Positions 4,798-9,042 of a stretch of DNA of 9,042 nucleotides are shown here, in pieces. The notes under the pieces are model-generated. The model did no database searches. It saw only the letters and a list, made by a program, of their open reading frames with translations, and had not been told where the DNA came from. The stretch comes from JBLHKT01 sp043101615. Lineage in GTDB: Bacteria > Planctomycetota > Phycisphaerae > Phycisphaerales > UBA1924. The stretch covers positions 1 to 9,042 of the forward strand of contig JBICID010000083.1 of assembly GCA_043101615.1 (NCBI GenBank), read 5' to 3'. The number at the start of each line of letters is the position of its first letter. Positions within the stretch are counted from its first letter, which is position 1. The position numbers and the translations under genes are program-made.

Positions 4798-7176
4798 TCA
4801 GCAGCCTCCCCCCGCCTCGGAAAGGTACGTCCCGACGAAGCGCGAGGCGTCGGCGGGGTCCACGTCGCCGTCGTTGTCCAGGTCCGCCCCGGGCTCGGCG
4901 CGTGCGTACATCGCGGCGAAGGCGAGCACGTCGCCCGCGTCCACGACGCCGTCCAGGTTCAGGTCGCTCAGGCACGCGGCGGCCGCCCCGATGGCCCCGC
5001 GACGCACCACCACGTCGTCCACGTCCCACACGCCCCCCTCGGCCCGGATCCGCAGCGGCGCGTCGCCCGGCACCAGCATCGAACCGGGCAGGGGGATGTC
5101 CCAGAGGGTCATGCGTCCGGTGTCGAATTGCGCGGCCTCGAGCGTGCCGACGACGCCGAACGAGCCCCCGAAGCCGCCGGCCTCGACCAGCAGGCGACCC
5201 GTCCCGCTGACCGGCCTGGCCCAGAGGCCCAGGCGGGCGTCGGTCACGCCGCCGAAGCCCCACTTCACCAGCGTGAGGATGGGGAGGCTGGTGATCGCGC
5301 CGGCGTCTGCGAGACGCACGCCCCCGCCCCCGCTGACGCTCGGGACGCCCGACACGACCGCGGCGTCCCCGCTGAGGGACCAGCCCGCGGAGCCCGCGGC
5401 CTCGTCGAAACCGGCCCGCCAGGGCGGGCTGATGCCCGTGGGCGTCTCGAGGGCCAGGGCGTCGACGTAGACGGGACCGGAGGACCATGCCTCGTTCTGG
5501 AGCCGCAGGCGGAGCCCGTCGTGCAGGGCGTCTGCTGGCAGGCGGGCGGCGTGCCAGCCGAAGCGGGACTCCTCCAGCCCGCCCCGGACACGGCTGAGGG
5601 TCCGCCAGACGCCGGACTGATCGAGGTACCACACGCCGAGCGCGCTGGTGGCGGCGTCTCCCGGGGCGCTGGCGTGCCATCGCAGGTCGAGGCCTGCGCC
5701 GCCGGAGCCCGCGATGGGGGCGGTCTCGACGGTCGCGCCGGGGTCGAGTCGCAGGGAGGCGTTGCCGCTGACTTCCTCTGGCGCGAGGGTGGAGATGGAC
5801 GCGCCGACCTGCACGGGCCAGGCGAGGGGGTCCAGGGGGTCCCCCGGGTCGCCGTCCATCGCCTCGGCGAATGGGACGGGGAGCAGGACCTCGCCCGAGT
5901 AGACGCCTGCGACGGCGGCGCCGGCGTTGACCAGGCCCCAGCCCGTGGTGGTGTCCCACCCGGGCAGGCTCAGGTCGGTGGCGGATGAGAAGAGCGCTGC
6001 CTCGACCTCGTCCGCGTCGAGGGCGGGGTCGGCGGACCAGATGAGCCCCAGGACGCCCGCGACGAGCGGGGTGGCGAAGCTGGTGCCGTTGAGGGCGCGG
6101 TACGCGCCCGCGAGGTCGGTGGTGAGGATGCCCTCGCCGGGCGCGACGACGTCGAGCCCGTCGCCGTAGTTGCTCGAGCCCCAGACGCGGTTGCGCCGCG
6201 TGGTGGCGCCCACGACGGTGACGCCGGGCCAGTCCTGCGTGACGAATGGCCCGCCGGAGTTGCCCGCGGCCCAGACGAGCAGGACGCCTCGTGCGCGCAG
6301 CTCGTCGCCCAGGGCGCCGACGGCGGCCTGCGAGACGCCCTCGTAGCTGACGCTGACGATTCTGGCGCCGTTGTCGGCGGCCCAGGTGGCGGCGTGGACC
6401 AGCTCGCTGGTGAGGGCGGAGCCGTCGCTCGCGTTGGAGGCGCGGATGGGCAGCAGGGTGGCGCGGGGGGCGGCGCCGGCGACGCCCACGCCGTTGTTCC
6501 AGGCGGCGCCGATGATGCCGGTGACCCAGGTGCCGTGCCCCGTGGTGGGGCCGACATCGCCCCCGTCTGCGGCCCTGAGTCGGTCCGCGGCGTTGTAGCC
6601 GTCGAGCATGGGGGGCAGGTCGGGGTGGGCGAGGTCGACGCCCGAGTCGATGACGGCGATGACGACGGAGGGGTCGCCGCGTGTGACGTTCCAGGCGCCG
6701 GAGGTGTTCATCGCGCCGGGGGTGTGGTGGTACTGTTCGGGGTAGCGGGCGTCGTTGGGGTCCACGGCGGGTCGGACTCGCCAGTCGGGCTGGGCCCAGG
6801 CGTAGTCGCCGGTGGCGAGCCGGGCGTCGGCCAGGGCCTCCTCGGTGACGCCCGCGGGGACGCGGACGCGGACGACGCCCGCGCCGGGGTGGCCGGGCTC
6901 CATGGGGGCGAGGCGGGCGAGCCCCCGCGCGTCGCGGGCTCCCAGCAGCAGCCAGCCGGAGCGGGACAGGGCGCCGCGGGCCTCGGCGGGCGCGAAGTCG
7001 TGGGCACGCACGCCGGTGTGCAGCAGCGCCCGACGGTCGTCGCCGGACCACGCCGGGCCCTCGGGGAGTCGCTCAAGGACGCGGACGGGTTGTGCGGGGG
7101 ACTGGGAGTGCGCACGCGCTACGCCCGTCGCTGTCAGCAGCGACGCCGCGCAGGCCAGCACACATCCGAGTGTCAT
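4798..7176 (-). CDS. Secreted subtilisin-like (S8) serine protease with two beta-sandwich modules and a dockerin-like C-terminus
   Basis: A 792-residue exported serine endopeptidase. The ATG at 7176 opens a signal peptide (MTLGCVLACAASLLTATG, then VARA), likely cleaved after A22. A propeptide-like part follows (about 23-145, ending near GDYAWAQPDWRVRP, as in inhibitor prodomains). The S8 catalytic set is complete: Asp177 in VIAVIDSGVDLAHPDL, His214 in GHGTWVTGIIGA, oxyanion Asn306 in WAAGNSGGP and Ser366 in NGTSFATPLVAG. The catalytic domain spans about 160-425. Two similar beta-sandwich modules follow (about 435-578, ending GPVYVDALALETP, and about 586-726, ending GVWDVDDVVVRRG), then a two-repeat dockerin-like domain (738-787: DLNLDGVVDAGDVLAF and DLDNDGDVDPADASRF) bracketed by C735 and the terminal C792. 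A TTG at 7185 is an alternative start that adds MRG, giving the signal a positive charge, with GGGA five bases upstream. The metalloprotease gene follows 142 bases downstream; shared anchoring suggests a shared location. Substrate unknown. Confidence 0.92.
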   Translation of the reverse strand: MTLGCVLACAASLLTATGVARAHSQSPAQPVRVLERLPEGPAWSGDDRRALLHTGVRAHDFAPAEARGALSRSGWLLLGARDARGLARLAPMEPGHPGAGVVRVRVPAGVTEEALADARLATGDYAWAQPDWRVRPAVDPNDARYPEQYHHTPGAMNTSGAWNVTRGDPSVVIAVIDSGVDLAHPDLPPMLDGYNAADRLRAADGGDVGPTTGHGTWVTGIIGAAWNNGVGVAGAAPRATLLPIRASNASDGSALTSELVHAATWAADNGARIVSVSYEGVSQAAVGALGDELRARGVLLVWAAGNSGGPFVTQDWPGVTVVGATTRRNRVWGSSNYGDGLDVVAPGEGILTTDLAGAYRALNGTSFATPLVAGVLGLIWSADPALDADEVEAALFSSATDLSLPGWDTTTGWGLVNAGAAVAGVYSGEVLLPVPFAEAMDGDPGDPLDPLAWPVQVGASISTLAPEEVSGNASLRLDPGATVETAPIAGSGGAGLDLRWHASAPGDAATSALGVWYLDQSGVWRTLSRVRGGLEESRFGWHAARLPADALHDGLRLRLQNEAWSSGPVYVDALALETPTGISPPWRAGFDEAAGSAGWSLSGDAAVVSGVPSVSGGGGVRLADAGAITSLPILTLVKWGFGGVTDARLGLWARPVSGTGRLLVEAGGFGGSFGVVGTLEAAQFDTGRMTLWDIPLPGSMLVPGDAPLRIRAEGGVWDVDDVVVRRGAIGAAAACLSDLNLDGVVDAGDVLAFAAMYARAEPGADLDNDGDVDPADASRFVGTYLSEAGGGC

Positions 7177-7423
7177 CCCTCGCAACTCGATCCCATTCCG
7201 ATGGGGCGGGAACCCGCCGATAAGAAGACCCCGTGCCTGTACGCACGCACAACGCCTCCGGTTCAATGTGCGCCGTTTCGGCCCCGGAAACCAGCCCATT
7301 CCGGCGCGGCAGCCGCAAAACCGGGCCCCGGGGCCGGTTGGTGTCTCATAACACCGCGCCGGACACGGGTCCAGCGGACACGCGCGTCCGGTCCGGCGAG
7401 CAACTCCCGAGTACGCTTGCGTC
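7177..7423. promoter_or_regulatory. Divergent intergenic region between subtilase and Ycf46-like ATPase genes
   Basis: This 247-base spacer must carry the promoters of both divergent genes, but I could not assign -10/-35 boxes with confidence. It holds an inverted repeat GGTGT-N6-ACACC (7340-7344 and 7351-7355) and a GC-rich near-palindrome AACCGG...CCGGTT (7319-7339, ten pairs with one bulged G). There is also a GGACACG repeat (7361-7367 and 7376-7382). TACGCT (about 7412-7417) close to the ATG at 7424 could be a -10 box for a very short or leaderless transcript. No small gene or RNA gene was seen. Confidence 0.45.
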
Positions 7424-9034
7424 ATGAGCCGGCCCCGCCAGGAGTACAACCCGAGCTACCCCAGAACGTCAGGCGGCGGGGCCCCCGCCGGGGAGCACGC
7501 GGCGCCCTCCGACCCACCGGCGGCTCCGGAATTGACCGGCGACCCCGGGCGGCTGCACGCACTGCTGGGGGCCGGGCACGCGGCGGTGTCGATCGTGACG
7601 ATCGACGAGCCGGAGGCCGCGGAGATCGTGCACGCGGCCATCGAGCCCCTGGGGTGCCAGGCGTGGTCGTGGACGACGATCGACGGGCTGCGCGACCTGG
7701 ACAACCACGCGGCGGGCGCGATCGCGGACACGGAGCCCGCGGCCGGAGCGCTGTTCTGGCTGACGCAGCAGACGATCCCGTCGGTGCAGATCTTCTACGA
7801 CCTGGCGCCGCACCTGCCGCCCATCGCGCCCGACGCGCGGGCGCTGCGGGCGCTGCGTCGCCTGATCCACCACAACCAGCGGATCGGGGGGCACCTGGTG
7901 CTGATCGATCACGAGGAGCACCAGTCGCGGGTGGTGAAGGAGTCCGTCACGCCGTTCCGGGTGTCGCTGCCGACCGACGATGAGATCGAGGCGGAGGTGC
8001 GGGGCGTGCTGCGCCGTCAGCACGCGCAGAACCCGATCGAGGTGGACCTGACCAAGGCGCAGTTCCGCGTGTTCCTGAAGAACCTGCGCGGGCTGTCGCG
8101 CCGGCACGTCCGCCAGATCGTGCGCGAGGTGGTCGCCCGCGACCTGAAGTTCGACGAGGCGGACCTGAACCATGCGCTGGCGCTCAAGCGCGAGCTGCTC
8201 TCGGGCGGCGGCGTGCTCGAGTTCGTGGAGTCGCCCGCGTCCCTGGACCAGATCGGCGGGCTGGAGAACCTGAAGCGGTGGCTCGAGCACCGGGCGGGCT
8301 CGTTCGACGAACGCGCCGAGTCGTTCGGGCTCAACCCGCCGCGCGGCGTGCTGCTGCTGGGCGTGCAGGGCGCGGGCAAGTCGCTCTCGGCCAAGGCGGT
8401 GGCGACGGGGTGGAACCGCCCGCTGCTGCGGCTCGACCCGTCGGCGCTGTACGACCGCTTCGTGGGCGAGAGCGAACGCCGGCTGCGCGACGCCCTCACG
8501 CAGGCCGAGGCGATGGCCCCGATCGTGCTCTGGATCGACGAGATCGAGAAGGGCTTCGCGTCCGCGGCGAGCCAGTCCACCGACGGCGGGCTGAGCCAGC
8601 GCATGTTCGGGACGCTCCTGACGTGGATGCAGGACCACCGGGCGCCGGTCTTCCTGATCGCGACGGCGAACAACATCGACGCGCTGCCGCCCGAGCTCCT
8701 GCGCAAGGGACGCTTCGACGAGATCTTCTTCGTGGACCTGCCGGGCGCGGAGGCGCGGAAACGCATCCTGGAGATCCACCTGCAGAAGCGCGACCGCGAC
8801 CCGGGCAAGTTCGACCTGGACGCCCTGGTCGCGGCCTCGGACGGGTTCTCGGGCGCGGAGATCGAGCAGGCGGTCATCGCGGCCCTGCACAACGCGTTCG
8901 CGCAGGACCGCGACGTGATCACCGACGACGTGCGCAAGGCCATCGAGACCTCGCCGCCCCTGAGCGTGACGATGGCGGAGAAGGTGGCGCAGCTGCGCGC
9001 GTGGGCGGCGGACCGGTGCGTGCCGGCAGGGTGA
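7424..9034 (+). CDS. ycf46: Ycf46-like AAA+ ATPase
   Basis: A 536-residue cytoplasmic AAA+ ATPase closely resembling the Ycf46 family of cyanobacteria and plastids and its bacterial relatives; its biochemical role is not well known. The N-terminal 40 residues are low-complexity. Residues about 41-180 form the family's N-terminal domain, with strands such as AVSIVTIDEP, GALFWLTQQ and GGHLVLIDHEE, lacking nucleotide-binding motifs. A helical linker (about 185-265) leads to the AAA module, which begins at DQIGGLENLKRWLEHR (275-290). It contains Walker A GVQGAGKS (313-320), Walker B IVLWIDEIEK (367-376; D372, E373), sensor 1 ATANN (413-417), arginine-finger candidates R427/R430 in LLRKGRFDE, and sensor 2 GFSGAEIEQ (474-482). 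PPLSVTMAEKVAQLRAWA near the end is also family-typical. Length is normal and nothing is missing. The ATG at 7424 lacks an evident Shine-Dalgarno. It is divergent from the subtilase and has no other neighbour in view. Confidence 0.93.
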   Translation: MSRPRQEYNPSYPRTSGGGAPAGEHAAPSDPPAAPELTGDPGRLHALLGAGHAAVSIVTIDEPEAAEIVHAAIEPLGCQAWSWTTIDGLRDLDNHAAGAIADTEPAAGALFWLTQQTIPSVQIFYDLAPHLPPIAPDARALRALRRLIHHNQRIGGHLVLIDHEEHQSRVVKESVTPFRVSLPTDDEIEAEVRGVLRRQHAQNPIEVDLTKAQFRVFLKNLRGLSRRHVRQIVREVVARDLKFDEADLNHALALKRELLSGGGVLEFVESPASLDQIGGLENLKRWLEHRAGSFDERAESFGLNPPRGVLLLGVQGAGKSLSAKAVATGWNRPLLRLDPSALYDRFVGESERRLRDALTQAEAMAPIVLWIDEIEKGFASAASQSTDGGLSQRMFGTLLTWMQDHRAPVFLIATANNIDALPPELLRKGRFDEIFFVDLPGAEARKRILEIHLQKRDRDPGKFDLDALVAASDGFSGAEIEQAVIAALHNAFAQDRDVITDDVRKAIETSPPLSVTMAEKVAQLRAWAADRCVPAG

Positions 9035-9042
9035 CCCCCCAC

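Noticed and set aside
4700..4800. tRNA-like stretch containing GGATTCGAATCC, similar to a T-arm, near CCA on the minus strand
   Set aside because: The T-loop has an extra base relative to GGTTCGAATCC, the T-stem does not pair properly and no matching acceptor stem was found upstream.
3318..5210. Long plus-strand open frame opposite the metalloprotease
   Set aside because: It is the antisense shadow of the metalloprotease, G/V/D-rich then R/P-rich, with no recognisable domain or ribosome site.
7140..7176. Possible lipobox (VLAC) in the subtilase signal peptide
   Set aside because: The Cys is at residue 9, before the hydrophobic core ends, and a better AxA cleavage site (ARA) follows at residues 20-22.

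Overview
The window is very GC-rich, and nearly all third codon positions in its real genes are G or C. Two secreted proteases end in dockerin-like C-termini of a kind I associate with planctomycetes of the class Phycisphaerae (phrases such as GDGVLDNGDIGAF). With a menaquinone/ubiquinone-type prenyltransferase and a Ycf46-like AAA ATPase alongside, a Phycisphaerales-like planctomycete is the best guess. This rests on remembered family features, not on a search.

Layout. Five genes lie on the minus strand and one on the plus strand. In order of minus-strand transcription (right to left): a secreted subtilisin-like serine protease (4798-7176); a secreted matrixin-like zinc metalloprotease (2100-4655); a UbiA-family prenyltransferase (1095-2051); a GbsR/MarR-type regulator (397-990); and an unrecognised protein that runs off the left edge (1-400), whose GTG start overlaps the regulator's stop. 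A Ycf46-like AAA+ ATPase (7424-9034) is transcribed divergently from the subtilase, across a 247-base spacer.

How the parts fit. The two proteases share an architecture: signal peptide, catalytic domain, beta-sandwich modules, and a C-terminal two-repeat dockerin-like domain bracketed by cysteines. They look like exported enzymes that use the same surface-anchoring or sorting route. A strong intrinsic-terminator-like hairpin (1984-2013) lies after the metalloprotease, but inside the first codons of the prenyltransferase frame, so that gene's start is uncertain. The regulator and the partial gene form a separate unit behind an AT-rich control region (1031-1071), which holds two tandem 20-bp pseudo-palindromes spaced 21 bp apart, probably an autoregulatory operator. 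The prenyltransferase and the ATPase look like housekeeping genes with no evident link to the proteases.

No RNA gene, insertion sequence, CRISPR array or clear sign of gene transfer was seen. The points most worth checking are the tandem operator, the terminator/start conflict, the shared cysteine-bracketed sorting module and a cysteine-switch-like motif in the metalloprotease propeptide.
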